From NCBI RefSeq assembly GCF_000010785.1, contig NC_013799.1, positions 930,001 to 994,000 of the forward strand: a DNA stretch of 64,000 nucleotides, in the 5' to 3' direction. Positions 44,767 to 54,021 of the stretch are shown here, one piece after another. The DNA is from Hydrogenobacter thermophilus TK-6. GTDB lineage: Bacteria; Aquificota; Aquificia; Aquificales; Aquificaceae. The notes under the pieces are model-generated. The model was not told the origin of the DNA. It did not search any database and saw only the letters and a list, made by a program, of their open reading frames with translations. Made by a program: the position numbers and the translations under genes. Every line of letters begins with the position of its first letter. Within the stretch, counting starts at the first letter, position 1.

Positions 44767-46018
44767 TATCACTCCGTATTTACCAAAACCTCTGGAGCCT
44801 CCTCTGGACCCCCAAACAAAAGAGCCAGTCAGTCCGGACAAACTCCTTGCCATATTTCCAGAGCCTATAGTGGAGCAGGAGGTTTCTGAAAAAGAGTGGA
44901 TAGAAGTGCCAGAGGATGTTCTAAGGGTATACTCCCTCTGGAGACCAACACCCCTTCACAGGGCAAAGAACCTTGAAGAGTACCTTCAGACACCTGCCAA
45001 GATCTTTTACAAAAACGAGAGCGTCTCACCACCCGGAAGCCACAAGCCAAATACTGCGGTGGCTCAAGCTTACTACAACAAGGTTTCAGGAGTTAAAAGG
45101 CTCACCACAGAGACGGGTGCAGGTCAGTGGGGAAGCTCCTTAGCCTTTGCCACTCAGTTCTTTAACCTTGAATGTGAAGTTTATATGGTAAGAGTAAGTT
45201 ATAACCAAAAGCCTTTCAGAAGAATACTTATGGAAACATGGGGAGCTAAAGTAATCCCATCACCCAGCCCTTACACTCGGGCGGGCAGGAAGTTTTACGA
45301 AGAGAACCCAGAGCATCCTGGGAGTCTCGGTATAGCCATAAGTGAAGCTATAGAAAAAGCTCTTACCTCTTCGGACACCAAGTACTCTCTTGGTAGCGTC
45401 CTAAACCATGTGCTTTTGCATCAAACGGTAATAGGTCTTGAGGCAAAAAAACAGATGGAAAAAGCAGGATACTATCCTGACTATGTGGTGGGCGCGGTCG
45501 GTGGTGGTAGCAACTTTGCAGGGCTTGCCTTTCCCTTCCTGAAGGACAAACTCACAGGTGAAAAGCCCCACCTTGAGGTCATAGCGGTAGAGCCAGAAGC
45601 CTGCCCTACCTTAACAAAGGGTGAGTACAGATACGACTACGGAGATACTGTAGGCTTGACGCCTCTGATCAAGATGCACACCCTCGGACACGAATTTGTT
45701 CCCCCACCTATACACGCTGGAGGACTTCGGTATCACGGAGATGCCCCTCTTTTATGCCTGCTCTACCATGAAGGTTATATATCCGCATCCGCCTATAAGC
45801 AGAGAGCTGTTTTTGAGGCTGCTATTACCTTTGCAAGAACGGAAGGCATAGTTCCCGCGCCAGAATCAGCCCACGCCATAAGAAAAGCCATAGACATAGC
45901 TTTGGAGTGCAAAGAAAGAGGAGAAGAGAAGGTGATACTCTTTAACCTATCCGGGCACGGCTACTTTGACCTCTCCGCCTATGATATGTACCTGAAGGGT
46001 GAACTGCCTGACACTTAA
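44720..46018 (+). CDS. trpB: Tryptophan synthase beta-like protein, TrpB2 type
   Basis: 432 residues, with GAGGAGG upstream of the ATG. TrpB2 features: long N-terminal extension ('[20 protein letters not shown]'), '[15 protein letters not shown]', PLP lysine in '[15 protein letters not shown]' (SHK rather than AHK), 'GGGSNFAG'. TrpB2 enzymes make tryptophan from indole or O-phosphoserine without the normal TrpA partnership. It is the second trpB in this window. It is co-transcribed with hxlR, and the stop overlaps the small His-rich gene on the other strand. Confidence 0.93.
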   Translation: MKILLSEEEIPKSWFNITPYLPKPLEPPLDPQTKEPVSPDKLLAIFPEPIVEQEVSEKEWIEVPEDVLRVYSLWRPTPLHRAKNLEEYLQTPAKIFYKNESVSPPGSHKPNTAVAQAYYNKVSGVKRLTTETGAGQWGSSLAFATQFFNLECEVYMVRVSYNQKPFRRILMETWGAKVIPSPSPYTRAGRKFYEENPEHPGSLGIAISEAIEKALTSSDTKYSLGSVLNHVLLHQTVIGLEAKKQMEKAGYYPDYVVGAVGGGSNFAGLAFPFLKDKLTGEKPHLEVIAVEPEACPTLTKGEYRYDYGDTVGLTPLIKMHTLGHEFVPPPIHAGGLRYHGDAPLLCLLYHEGYISASAYKQRAVFEAAITFARTEGIVPAPESAHAIRKAIDIALECKERGEEKVILFNLSGHGYFDLSAYDMYLKGELPDT

Positions 46019-46272
46019 TCGTCCCAATCTCTCCAGTGCTTCCAGTGCTTGTGTTTGTGAATAATAATCACCCTCTCCACCGGAACATAATAAACTGGGG
46101 GAGGATAGTAATAAGGTCTGTATATGACTGGTCTTTCCACATAAACTACTCTGTCAGGACAGTAGTGGGGAACGCCAAGGTTTAAACCTACTGAGAAGAA
46201 TACTCTCTCATGTGCGGTTGAAACAGATAAAAGTCCCAAAACTAAAAGAAAGGTTATTGCTAGCCTTCTCAT
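46015..46272 (-). CDS. Small exported Tyr/Pro/His-rich protein
   Basis: 85 residues from the ATG at 46272 (AAGGAGGTGG upstream). A signal peptide ([20 protein letters not shown]) precedes a short mature chain dominated by Val, Tyr and Pro ([14 protein letters not shown]) and ending in a basic His/Trp/Lys cluster ([14 protein letters not shown]). One Cys. It may sit at the envelope or bind metal. The family is not recognised beyond a general likeness to short Tyr/Pro-rich envelope proteins. Confidence 0.7.
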   Translation of the reverse strand: MRRLAITFLLVLGLLSVSTAHERVFFSVGLNLGVPHYCPDRVVYVERPVIYRPYYYPPPVYYVPVERVIIIHKHKHWKHWRDWDD

Positions 46273-46327
46273 ACTTTCCACCTCCTTACTTTTGAATATA
46301 CTCTTTTGTATGAACAAGAGATGAAAG

Positions 46328-46356
46328 TTGAAGAGTCTACAGAAAATGTTTATAAT
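46328..46356 (+). promoter_or_regulatory. tRNA-Asn promoter
   Basis: TTGAAG (46328-46333) and TATAAT (46351-46356) are separated by 17 bases and end ten bases before the tRNA. It may also drive minCDE. Confidence 0.7.
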
Positions 46357-46366
46357 TTTTAAGGTA

Positions 46367-46442
46367 TCCGGGGTAGCTCAACCGGCAGAGCGGGTGGCTG
46401 TTAACCACCTGGTTGGGGGTTCGAGTCCCTCCCCCGGAGCCA
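46367..46442 (+). tRNA. tRNA-Asn (GTT anticodon)
   Basis: A complete cloverleaf: acceptor TCCGGGG/CCCCGGA, D-arm GCTC...GAGC, anticodon stem GGTGG/CCACC with loop CTGTTAA (anticodon GTT at 46400-46402), T-loop TTCGAGT, and encoded CCA end. 76 bases. Confidence 0.96.
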
Positions 46443-46458
46443 AAAAAAAGGTAAAAGT

Positions 46459-47037
46459 ATGATAGAGATAAGGGGATTAACGCTACCTGTGGTAGTTGTA
46501 AAAGTAAAGGGGAAGCTGAGCTACCAAGAAATTATAGAGTATTTGAGCGAAAAGTTATCCTCCAAACTCTTCAAGGGAAGCTACTTTCTTATAGATGATG
46601 GAGGATTTTTGAGCGAAGAGGACCTGGCAAAAGTAGAAAGTTTCTTAAATTCCAGAGAGATAAAAAGTGTAAAAAGGCTCAGCTCGGATAAGGATGAGAG
46701 AAAGAGTGACAGACTCTTGATAGTTCAAAGGCATCTGAGGTCAGGGCAAAAGGTGGAGCACGGTGGTGATGTGCTTATCTTGGGAAATGTCAACAAAGAT
46801 GCGCAGGTGATAGCTGGAGGAAACATCATAGTGATGGGTAAGCTCAGAGGGATAGCGGTGGCTGGTGCTTTGGGTGATGAGAGCGCGGTTATAGTTGCCC
46901 TTCAGATGGAACCCCAACAGCTCAGAATAGGGAGGAAGGTTGCCATATCCAGCGACGAAGACAGAAACTCTCCGGGTTATCCTGAAGTTGCAAAAATTGA
47001 AAATGGTACAATAGTTTTAGAGAAGGTGAAAGGATGA
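46459..47037 (+). CDS. minC: Septum site-determining protein MinC
   Basis: 192 residues, shorter than E. coli MinC. A reduced N-terminal FtsZ-inhibiting domain is followed by the C-terminal right-handed beta-helix: 'VQRHLRSGQKVEHGGDVLILGNVNKDAQVIAGGNIIVMGKLRGIAVAG' pattern, which binds MinD. It blocks FtsZ assembly away from midcell. It overlaps minD by four bases (ATGA) and starts 16 bases after the tRNA. Confidence 0.93.
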   Translation: MIEIRGLTLPVVVVKVKGKLSYQEIIEYLSEKLSSKLFKGSYFLIDDGGFLSEEDLAKVESFLNSREIKSVKRLSSDKDERKSDRLLIVQRHLRSGQKVEHGGDVLILGNVNKDAQVIAGGNIIVMGKLRGIAVAGALGDESAVIVALQMEPQQLRIGRKVAISSDEDRNSPGYPEVAKIENGTIVLEKVKG

Positions 47038-47822
47038 CAAAGATATACGTTATTACATCGGGGAAAGGCGGCGTAGGAAAAACAACCATCACTGCAAACT
47101 TGGGAGTTGCTCTTGCCAAGCTCGGAAAAAAGGTTTTGGCGGTGGATGCGGACATTGGACTCAGAAATCTTGACATGATACTGGGGCTTGAAAACAGAAT
47201 AGTTTACGACATACTGGATGTGCTTGATGGTAGGGTAGAGTTTTCCAAAGCGCTGGTCAAGGACAAGAGGGGAATCCCCCTGTGGCTTCTTCCTGCCAAC
47301 CAAACAAAGAATAAGGATGCGGTGGATAAAGATAAATGGGTAAAACTTTTAGAAGACATAAAAGCCTTGCAAGAGTATGATTATGTGTTTATAGACTCGC
47401 CTGCGGGTATAGAGCAAGGTTTTCAAATAGCAGTACTTCCAGCGGATACAGCGCTTGTGGTTGTGAACCCCGAAGTTTCATCGGTCAGAGATGCGGACAG
47501 GATAATAGGACTTCTTGAAAATATGGGTAAGAAGGATTACTTTTTGATTGTGAATCGCATAAGGTGGGATGCGGTCAAAAAAGGAGAGATGCTCTCTGTT
47601 GAGGATGTGGTGGACATTCTCAAGGCACCCCTGCTGGGTGTTGTGCCAGAAGAGCCAAAGCTCGTGGACTTTACCAACAGAGGAGAACCTATAGTTCTTG
47701 ACGAAAGCTACAACGCATCAAAAGCCCTTCTGGATATTGCAAGGAGAGTACTCGGAGAAGATGTCCCCATAGTGTACCATGGTGAAAAAAAGAGCTTCTT
47801 AGAAAAGCTGTTTGGGAGGTAA
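47034..47822 (+). CDS. minD: Septum site-determining ATPase MinD
   Basis: 262 residues with the deviant Walker A GKGGVGKTT, 'VLAVDADIGLRNLDMILGLE', 'DYVFIDSPAGIEQGF' and a C-terminal amphipathic membrane-targeting helix (KKSFLEKLFGR). It binds the membrane as an ATP dimer and recruits MinC. Order minC-minD-minE with overlaps. Confidence 0.97.
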   Translation: MTKIYVITSGKGGVGKTTITANLGVALAKLGKKVLAVDADIGLRNLDMILGLENRIVYDILDVLDGRVEFSKALVKDKRGIPLWLLPANQTKNKDAVDKDKWVKLLEDIKALQEYDYVFIDSPAGIEQGFQIAVLPADTALVVVNPEVSSVRDADRIIGLLENMGKKDYFLIVNRIRWDAVKKGEMLSVEDVVDILKAPLLGVVPEEPKLVDFTNRGEPIVLDESYNASKALLDIARRVLGEDVPIVYHGEKKSFLEKLFGR

Positions 47823-47825
47823 AAC

Positions 47826-48065
47826 TTGCTGGATTTTCTGTTTGGGAGAGGGAAGAGTAAAGACGAGGCAAGAAAGAGACTTACCTTAGTGCTGGCTTAT
47901 GAGAGGCGTGGACTCCCACCTAACTTCGTGGAAAAGCTCAGAGATGACCTTGTTTCTGTTTTTTCCAAGTACCCCCAGTTTGAAGTAAGAAGGATAGAAG
48001 TGGATATAAAGAGGGAAAAGGAAGGTTTTGACGAGCTCTGGATCAGCATACCCTTCAAAATATGA
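47826..48065 (+). CDS. minE: Cell division topological factor MinE
   Basis: 79 residues starting at TTG 47826 (GGGAGG upstream, three bases after the minD stop). It has the membrane-binding 'LDFLFGRGKSKDEARKRLTLVLAYERR' and the 'VDIKREKEGFDELWISIPF' topological domain. It stimulates MinD ATPase and drives oscillation. It overlaps the next gene by 4 bases. Confidence 0.93.
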   Translation: MLDFLFGRGKSKDEARKRLTLVLAYERRGLPPNFVEKLRDDLVSVFSKYPQFEVRRIEVDIKREKEGFDELWISIPFKI

Positions 48066-48850
48066 TAAGACTTTTGCTTGACCTGGATGGCGTACTTGTA
48101 AGAGACAAAGCTCTCAACCCTTTTCCGGATACTTCCGATTTTTTAAACTTCCTCAGAAGGAAAGGCGTACCATTCAAGGTGGTTTCCAACAACTCCACAA
48201 AGCCACCCAGAGAGATGATAGAAAGCCTAAAAGGCAAAGGGATATTTCTTGAAGAAGAAAAGTTCGTATCACCTCTTAGCATACTGCCCCATTATCTAAG
48301 AAGAAACGGCATTTACCGTCTATTCGTAATAGGCACGCCTAACCTCAAGTCTTACCTTGAAGGAGGAGGTTTTCAAGTGGTGGAAAACCACGCTGTCCAA
48401 GCCGTCATAATAGGGCAGGATAGAAACTTAGACTTTAACAAGATAAAAACCGCAACATCTGCCGTATTTTTGTCCAACGCCAAGATACTGCCCGTTAACC
48501 TAAGCAGGATAGTTAAGGATGATGATGGTCTTTACTTTCCTGGTGCGGGTGCTATAGCACGGATGCTTGTACACGCATGCAACTACAAAGAGGATGTTCC
48601 CAACCTGGGCAAACCATCGGAAGAGTTCATAAACTACGCCATAGAGGACATGCCCGGAGAAGAGACTTACCTTGTGAGCGATGACATATACACGGACCTC
48701 GTTGGCGCCAAAAACCTTGGCATCAAAACCATTTTTATGACAACAGGTAAGTATAGAAAGGAAGAGCTTTCAAAGGCAAACTTTTGCCCGGACTTTATCT
48801 TTGAAAGCCTCAAAGACCTCAGAGATTTCTTAGAAACTTTGCCAAGATAA
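48062..48850 (+). CDS. HAD-superfamily phosphatase (NagD-like)
   Basis: 262 residues. HAD motifs: 'LLLDLDGVLVRD' (nucleophile and acid Asp), 'VVSNNSTKPPREMI', Lys in 'LGKPSEEFINYAI', 'VSDDIYTDLVGAKNLGIKTIFMTTGKY'. The C2-type cap puts it with NagD/PNPase-like sugar- or nucleotide-phosphate phosphatases. It is co-transcribed with minCDE by overlap and converges with the deacetylase gene (32-base overlap). Confidence 0.9.
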   Translation: MIRLLLDLDGVLVRDKALNPFPDTSDFLNFLRRKGVPFKVVSNNSTKPPREMIESLKGKGIFLEEEKFVSPLSILPHYLRRNGIYRLFVIGTPNLKSYLEGGGFQVVENHAVQAVIIGQDRNLDFNKIKTATSAVFLSNAKILPVNLSRIVKDDDGLYFPGAGAIARMLVHACNYKEDVPNLGKPSEEFINYAIEDMPGEETYLVSDDIYTDLVGAKNLGIKTIFMTTGKYRKEELSKANFCPDFIFESLKDLRDFLETLPR

Positions 48851-49847
48851 CCAAAAATGACCACATGTCTTTTGGCACAGTCACTCTCGGAATAAGGTAT
48901 TTATCTTCCCCATACTTGATAGTTCTCTTTTGGGTGGTGAAGGCTGATAAAAATCTTTGGGAAAGCATATTTCTTAAAAGCTCATCGTAATCTCCAAAAG
49001 GATAAGCTGAGTGAATTATGCGCTTTCCAGTCATTTCCTCAAGCTCTCTTAAAGACTCATCTATTTCCTTCTCAACCCTTCTTATCCTCTCTTCTTCTTT
49101 CTCAAATTCCAAAAGCTTATCAAAGTTCTTAAGAAGCTCTTGCCTTAGCCACTCTTTCCACCCTCTTTTCCTAAGGATGTCGGAAGGCAAATCCCTTAAG
49201 AAAGCTCTCACTTCCTCCCTAAGCCTGCCCCTTCTTATGGAAAGAGACCCCTTCATGGGAAATATGGGAAATCCCATCTTGGGCTCTTCTCCATAAGCAT
49301 GAAGAAGAGACCAGTGCCAGCTTTTGCCGTCATAAAAATCCAGCAATCTTTCTTCACAGAAGTCTTTTGTATGATACTTGGAGTGCCAGCCTATGTCAAA
49401 AACATCTCCCATACTGCAAAGCTCCTCTTGGCTTAAAAAGTCCTGACTTTTTCCTTCTTTTAGAAACTCGTAATTGGCTTGCCACATATTTTTGGGAGAG
49501 TAAAGCTCACTAAAAGAAGCTTTTGCCTTCCAGTAGTCCTCAAGGGTTTTTCTCTTTCCTTCCTCTTTTAGTACTCTTGAAGATGCAACAAAAATGGTAG
49601 CTCTGAGTCCATGCTTTTTAAGAAGAGGGTACGCGTAAATATAGTTGTCAGCATATCCATCGTCAAAGGTGATGGCAACTGATGGGTATTTGGGATGTTT
49701 TCCTTCACTTACAAGGTATACAACATCATCAAGAGTAATGACTTTAAAGAGTCTTTTTATGATGCAAAGCTGAAGGTCAAAGGTCTTCCACCAGAGGTCA
49801 AAGGTAGGGTACTTAATAACCTTGTGGTAGAGCAAGACCAGTATCAA
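48819..49847 (-). CDS. Polysaccharide deacetylase (CE4) family protein
   Basis: 342 residues with the NodB-like core: 'VLLYHKV', catalytic 'VAITFDDGYADNYIYAYPLLKKHGLRATIFVAS', metal His in 'IGWHSKYHTKD' and 'HSAYPFGDYDELLRN'. An unusual long acidic/helical insert (about residues 235-275) separates the halves. It removes acetyl groups from surface or cell-wall polysaccharides. It overlaps the glycosyltransferase gene upstream by 4 bases. Confidence 0.9.
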   Translation of the reverse strand: MILVLLYHKVIKYPTFDLWWKTFDLQLCIIKRLFKVITLDDVVYLVSEGKHPKYPSVAITFDDGYADNYIYAYPLLKKHGLRATIFVASSRVLKEEGKRKTLEDYWKAKASFSELYSPKNMWQANYEFLKEGKSQDFLSQEELCSMGDVFDIGWHSKYHTKDFCEERLLDFYDGKSWHWSLLHAYGEEPKMGFPIFPMKGSLSIRRGRLREEVRAFLRDLPSDILRKRGWKEWLRQELLKNFDKLLEFEKEEERIRRVEKEIDESLRELEEMTGKRIIHSAYPFGDYDELLRNMLSQRFLSAFTTQKRTIKYGEDKYLIPRVTVPKDMWSFLVILAKFLRNL

Positions 49848-50938
49848 GAGGTCAACCTCTCAAAGAGTTTTTCGTAAGCATCTGCCGTTTTACTTATGGA
49901 AAAGTCCTGAGCCGTTATGCAAGCTCTTTGGGATATTTTGCTAAGTTCTTCTTCAGAAAGCTTAAGGACATGGAGCATCTTCTTAAGAAGCCCTTCAAAA
50001 TCACCCACATCCACAAGAAAACCATTCTGCCCATCCTTTATAACTTTCCCTATCCCACCTGCGCTGGTGGATATTACCACTTTACCGCAAGCCATAGCCT
50101 GAAGTAGAGAATTGGATATACCTTCAAGGTAAGAAGAAAGCACAAAAAAGTCAGAGGCGTTTAAAAGGTTCTCCACATCCTCCCTAAAGCCAAGAGCCAA
50201 AACTCTATCTCCTATGCCGTACCCTTTTGCTATAGGTGGTGCGTGAAGGTCCGTATCTATACCTACCAATACTAAATAACACTTGTCGCACCGCATCTTG
50301 GAGAAGGCTTGTATAAGCTTGTCCTGTCCCTTTACCTTTGGGTTCCAGTTGGCAACATTTATAAAAACTTTATCCTCGGCAGAAAGTCCGAGCTTTTTTC
50401 TTGTGTGCCATCTGGCTTCTTCATTCTTTCTGAATCTTTCCGTGTCTATCCCGCTTTCTATAACGAATACTTTTTCTTCCGGAAATCCACCTTTTACCAG
50501 GCTCTCCTTTATGGCAGAAGACACTGCCACAAGAGCGTCCGCATAAGCATACTTGAGCTTCAAAGACAGAATATTGGGCATCCTGCCTGATCGCTTTACC
50601 GCCACTAACTTGGGTCTCTTTTTGAGAAAGGGATATACCATCCTCACAAAGTCAAAGGCGTGTGGTGAGTTGGCAATTACCACATGAAAGCCAATGTCTT
50701 TTATTATCTTCCAGAGCCTGTAATAGTTGGCCAAATTAAATCTTGAGAGTTTGTTATGGTGCTCAAAAAAGTGAAACCTTACGCGGTAAGGTTTTAGCTT
50801 TTCTACCATATGGACATATTCAAAGGCTAAAGCTAAATGGATGTCTGTACCCCTCTTGGCAAACTCCTTAGCCAGCAGGTACACCTGCTCTTTTGTACCG
50901 CCCCAGCCGATCCCATCAACTACCGAAAGAATACGCAT
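49844..50938 (-). CDS. Family 4 glycosyltransferase
   Basis: 364 residues, GT-B fold: 'VDGIGWGGTKEQVYLLAKEFAKRG', 'VAVKRSGRMPN', 'FINVANWNPKVKGQDKLIQAF', and the donor motif 'SSYLEGISNSLLQAMACGKVVI'. It probably works with the co-transcribed deacetylase on surface polysaccharide. Its 5' end overlaps the SurA-like gene by 23 bases. Specificity unknown. Confidence 0.9.
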   Translation of the reverse strand: MRILSVVDGIGWGGTKEQVYLLAKEFAKRGTDIHLALAFEYVHMVEKLKPYRVRFHFFEHHNKLSRFNLANYYRLWKIIKDIGFHVVIANSPHAFDFVRMVYPFLKKRPKLVAVKRSGRMPNILSLKLKYAYADALVAVSSAIKESLVKGGFPEEKVFVIESGIDTERFRKNEEARWHTRKKLGLSAEDKVFINVANWNPKVKGQDKLIQAFSKMRCDKCYLVLVGIDTDLHAPPIAKGYGIGDRVLALGFREDVENLLNASDFFVLSSYLEGISNSLLQAMACGKVVISTSAGGIGKVIKDGQNGFLVDVGDFEGLLKKMLHVLKLSEEELSKISQRACITAQDFSISKTADAYEKLFERLTS

Positions 50939-51788
50939 CCGAAAAGATCTTTACAAAGCTCTTCTTCTTTAAGTTTTCAAGAAGCTCCCTTCTTTTTTCT
51001 TCAATTTTTTTAGCCAGTATCTCTTTTCTTAGCTCATCCTCAGAAACACCGCTGTATATTTCCTTCTGGTCTTTTACCTGAGCCAAATATATGTGCTCAC
51101 CATCTTCTGCAACTACAAGAGTGTTTAGGGGAGCTTTCCAGACCTCTTTATCAAGAGGTTCCACCAGATCACCTTTCTCCACACTGAGACTCTCCACTTT
51201 TGCAGAGAACGCCCTTGCTATATCCTGAAGTGTCTTCCTTTCTTCCATCATCTTTAGCAACTTCTCTCCGTCCTTTTTATCAAGTACAAGCAGGTCTATG
51301 TCCCTCCTTAGCTTAACCTCTCCTCTCTTTAGTTTTTCAAGTTCCACATCAAGGTCAGAGACTTTTATCTCCTTAGAAAGGTATATGCTCAGACCTTGCG
51401 TAGAGAGAAGCTCCTTCTCAAGAAACCTTTTAAGGTCGTCAAGAGTAAGCTCTTCCTTTGCCAATTCTTTTGCCAGTCCCTCCAAGTCCGTGTTGTTGGC
51501 TTTTGCTATATCCATAAGGGTTGCACTAATGTATTCCTCTGGGACACGCCCTCCCCTACTTTCCAAAAACTGAGCAAGAAGATACACATCAACCAGCTTA
51601 TTTATAACCTTATGTCTATCCTGGGTGCCATAAAAAAGCTCAGCAAGCTTTACATCGCTCTCAAGGATAGGCTCACCGTTAACGGAAGCGATTACCTTAT
51701 CCACCAGTTTCTGCGCAAAGGCTGAAGCAACTAAAGTTGCCAGAAGAAGAATTCCACACGATATTCCTTTGAGACCTTTTGAAACCAT
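50916..51788 (-). CDS. SurA-N-domain periplasmic chaperone-like protein
   Basis: 290 residues with a signal peptide (about 1-25, ending AFAQ) and the SurA-type opening 'KVIASVNGEPILESDVKLAELFY', then helices and a long charged C-terminal helix. No PPIase signature is recognisable. It probably shepherds outer-membrane proteins. It overlaps the preceding parvulin-like gene by 58 bases, unless a later in-frame start is used. Confidence 0.8.
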   Translation of the reverse strand: MVSKGLKGISCGILLLATLVASAFAQKLVDKVIASVNGEPILESDVKLAELFYGTQDRHKVINKLVDVYLLAQFLESRGGRVPEEYISATLMDIAKANNTDLEGLAKELAKEELTLDDLKRFLEKELLSTQGLSIYLSKEIKVSDLDVELEKLKRGEVKLRRDIDLLVLDKKDGEKLLKMMEERKTLQDIARAFSAKVESLSVEKGDLVEPLDKEVWKAPLNTLVVAEDGEHIYLAQVKDQKEIYSGVSEDELRKEILAKKIEEKRRELLENLKKKSFVKIFSDAYSFGS

Positions 51789-52561
51789 TTTTTAAACACC
51801 TCCTGTCTCTTCTCCTTTAATAACTTCTCTTTAACCACGGGCTTTGCTTCCTCAAGGGATAAAATGCCATCACCCCGCCTGTCTATGACCTTAAGTATAA
51901 GGTACCCACTGCCTGTATCTATCGGTTTTGAAGTTTTGCCTACCTCGTAGGGATACAGTTGCTGCTTTACTATTTCTGGAAGCGTCTGAATAGAGTACCA
52001 CATAGGGTCACCCTCCTTTACTCCCCTTAGCCCTTCTAAACTTTCTGCTCCCTTTGATAGGCGGTAATAGACTTCATTGGCTGTGTCCAGATCCTCCACC
52101 AAAACTCTCCTTACTAGCACCTGTGCAGGTAGCTTAAAGTCTCTCAAATTTAGGTAATAGTATGCAGTTATCTCCCTATCGCTGACATCTATATCCTTTG
52201 CTATCCTGTCTAAGATTTTGTTGGTAAGTATCTCAGTCTTTACTAACTCTCTCACCGTTTCACTCAGAGGAACATTTCCTATATTTTTTGTTATGTATTC
52301 TTTAAATTCGCTTTCCTTCACATTTATGCCCATTTTTTTCGCCTCCTGCTGTATTATCAGGCTTCTTACATACTCCACAAGAAACTCCTGCATATCTCTT
52401 TTGGTAGCCTGAGCTATGGGCAGATGTATTATCCCACGCCAGTAAGCATTGAAAGCGCTAATAACTTCCTCTCTTGTTATACTCCTTTGGTTGACCTTTG
52501 CCACCACATTAGCATAAGAAAAACCAACCATCAGGAGAGTAATAAGTACAAAAAGTGCCAT
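51731..52561 (-). CDS. Parvulin/SurA-type peptidyl-prolyl isomerase-like protein
   Basis: 276 residues: signal peptide (about 1-17), SurA N-terminal helices ('VNQRSITREEVISAFNAYWRG') and a C-terminal parvulin-like domain ('VLVEDLDTANEVYYRLSKGAESLEGL ... SGYLILKVIDRR'). It catalyses or assists folding of exported proteins. It is paired with the following SurA-like gene, both probably serving outer-membrane assembly. It is divergent from glcD, with start sites 65 bases apart. Confidence 0.85.
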   Translation of the reverse strand: MALFVLITLLMVGFSYANVVAKVNQRSITREEVISAFNAYWRGIIHLPIAQATKRDMQEFLVEYVRSLIIQQEAKKMGINVKESEFKEYITKNIGNVPLSETVRELVKTEILTNKILDRIAKDIDVSDREITAYYYLNLRDFKLPAQVLVRRVLVEDLDTANEVYYRLSKGAESLEGLRGVKEGDPMWYSIQTLPEIVKQQLYPYEVGKTSKPIDTGSGYLILKVIDRRGDGILSLEEAKPVVKEKLLKEKRQEVFKKWFQKVSKEYRVEFFFWQL

Positions 52562-52590
52562 ATGACAATTATAGAAGATGCTTTACATCA

Positions 52591-52619
52591 TTTGCAATAA
52601 TCACCCTCAGGCTTATAAT
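52591..52619 (+). promoter_or_regulatory. glcD promoter, leaderless
   Basis: TTTGCA (52591-52596) and TATAAT (52614-52619) are 17 bases apart. The predicted start is one base before the ATG at 52627, and there is no Shine-Dalgarno site. Confidence 0.6.
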
Positions 52620-52626
52620 CACTCTT

Positions 52627-54021
52627 ATGCTCGGTTTGCTGAAGAAAAAGCCTGTTGATAAACTCGTAGAGGTGCTTGGGAAAGAAAAGGTAAAGGTTTC
52701 TTTGGTAGAAAGGAAGCTCTATTCTTACGATGCAACACCTATACCCATAGAGAGAGCTATTCCTTCGGCGGTAATTTTCCCAGAAAGCCAGGAGGATGTG
52801 GAGAAGCTGGTACAGGTTTGTTATCAAGAGGATATACCTATCTTTCCAAGAGGTGCGGGTTCTGGGCTTACTGGTGGTGCTGTCCCTACAGTAGATAAGG
52901 GCGTTGTGGTTTCTTTTGAGAAGATGAAGAGGTTCAGCGTGGATGTGGATAATGCGGTAGCTTTTGTGGAACCCGGGGTGATAACTTACGAATTACAACA
53001 GTTTGTGGAAGGGCTTGGACTTTTTTATCCTCCAGACCCTTCCTCCTTCAAATACTCCACCATAGGAGGGAACATAGCGGAAAATGCAGGAGGTCCAAGA
53101 TGTTTAAAGTATGGCGTTACGCGAGAATATGTGCTTGGACTTACCGCGGTTATAAGAGAGGGGAAGGTGCTAAGGACGGGAAGTCCAGTGCTGAAGGATG
53201 TGGCAGGTTATGATATAACCAAACTCTTTGTGGGCTCTGAAGGCACGCTGGGACTTATAACCTCCGCAATACTAAAGCTCATACCCAAACCTAAAGCGAG
53301 GGCGACAGCTTTGGTACTTTTTGAAAGACTCGAAGATGTCGGAAGGGCAGTCACAGAAATTATGACATCTGGCGTCTTTCCATCAGCCTTAGAGTTTATG
53401 GACGCCGATGCCATAAAGGCGGCGGAAGCATACAAACCTATAGGGCTTCCTAAGGACGTGGCGGCGATTTTGCTGGTGGAACTGGATGGGTCAGTTGAAG
53501 GTGTTAAGGAGGACCTTCAAACAGTTGAAAGATTGCTCAGCAGAATGGGTATTGAGGTAAAGGTGGCACAGGATGAGGCATCAGCAGAAAAGCTATGGAC
53601 AGTCCGTAAGAATTTGGGACCCGCTCTTGCCAACCTCAAAACTGGCAAGATAAACGAAGATATAGTTTTTCCAAGAACTTACCTCTCTGAAGCTATACCA
53701 AAACTCAGGGATATAGCCAAAAAGTATGACCTTCTTATGGTAGTTTTTGGACACATAGGCGACGGAAATTTACATGTTAATCTTCTGTACGATAAGAAGG
53801 ATCCTCAAGAAGAGGAAAGGGCGGAGAGAGCGGTGGATGAAGTTTTTCAGCTGGCACTCTCTTACCGTGGCTCAATAACCGGGGAGCACGGTGTTGGACT
53901 CACCAAGAGAAAGTTCTTAAAATGGCAGGTAGGCCATGTGGGCATAGAGGTGCTAAAAGGTATAAAAGCGGTGTTTGACCCCAAAAACCTCTTCAACCCG
54001 GGTAAACTCCTCTTAGAGTAA
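52627..54021 (+). CDS. glcD: FAD-linked 2-hydroxyacid dehydrogenase (GlcD-like)
   Basis: 464 residues from the ATG at 52627, chosen from the promoter position; an upstream ATG at 52555 precedes the promoter. FAD-binding PCMH domain with 'IFPRGAGSGLTGGAVP', 'PSSFKYSTIGGNIAENAGGPRCLKYG', and C-terminal 'VVFGHIGDGNLHVNLLYD' and 'ITGEHGVGLTKR'. It oxidises glycolate or D-lactate. GlcE/GlcF partners are not in the window. The end overlaps the DUF507 gene by 9 bases. Confidence 0.92.
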   Translation: MLGLLKKKPVDKLVEVLGKEKVKVSLVERKLYSYDATPIPIERAIPSAVIFPESQEDVEKLVQVCYQEDIPIFPRGAGSGLTGGAVPTVDKGVVVSFEKMKRFSVDVDNAVAFVEPGVITYELQQFVEGLGLFYPPDPSSFKYSTIGGNIAENAGGPRCLKYGVTREYVLGLTAVIREGKVLRTGSPVLKDVAGYDITKLFVGSEGTLGLITSAILKLIPKPKARATALVLFERLEDVGRAVTEIMTSGVFPSALEFMDADAIKAAEAYKPIGLPKDVAAILLVELDGSVEGVKEDLQTVERLLSRMGIEVKVAQDEASAEKLWTVRKNLGPALANLKTGKINEDIVFPRTYLSEAIPKLRDIAKKYDLLMVVFGHIGDGNLHVNLLYDKKDPQEEERAERAVDEVFQLALSYRGSITGEHGVGLTKRKFLKWQVGHVGIEVLKGIKAVFDPKNLFNPGKLLLE

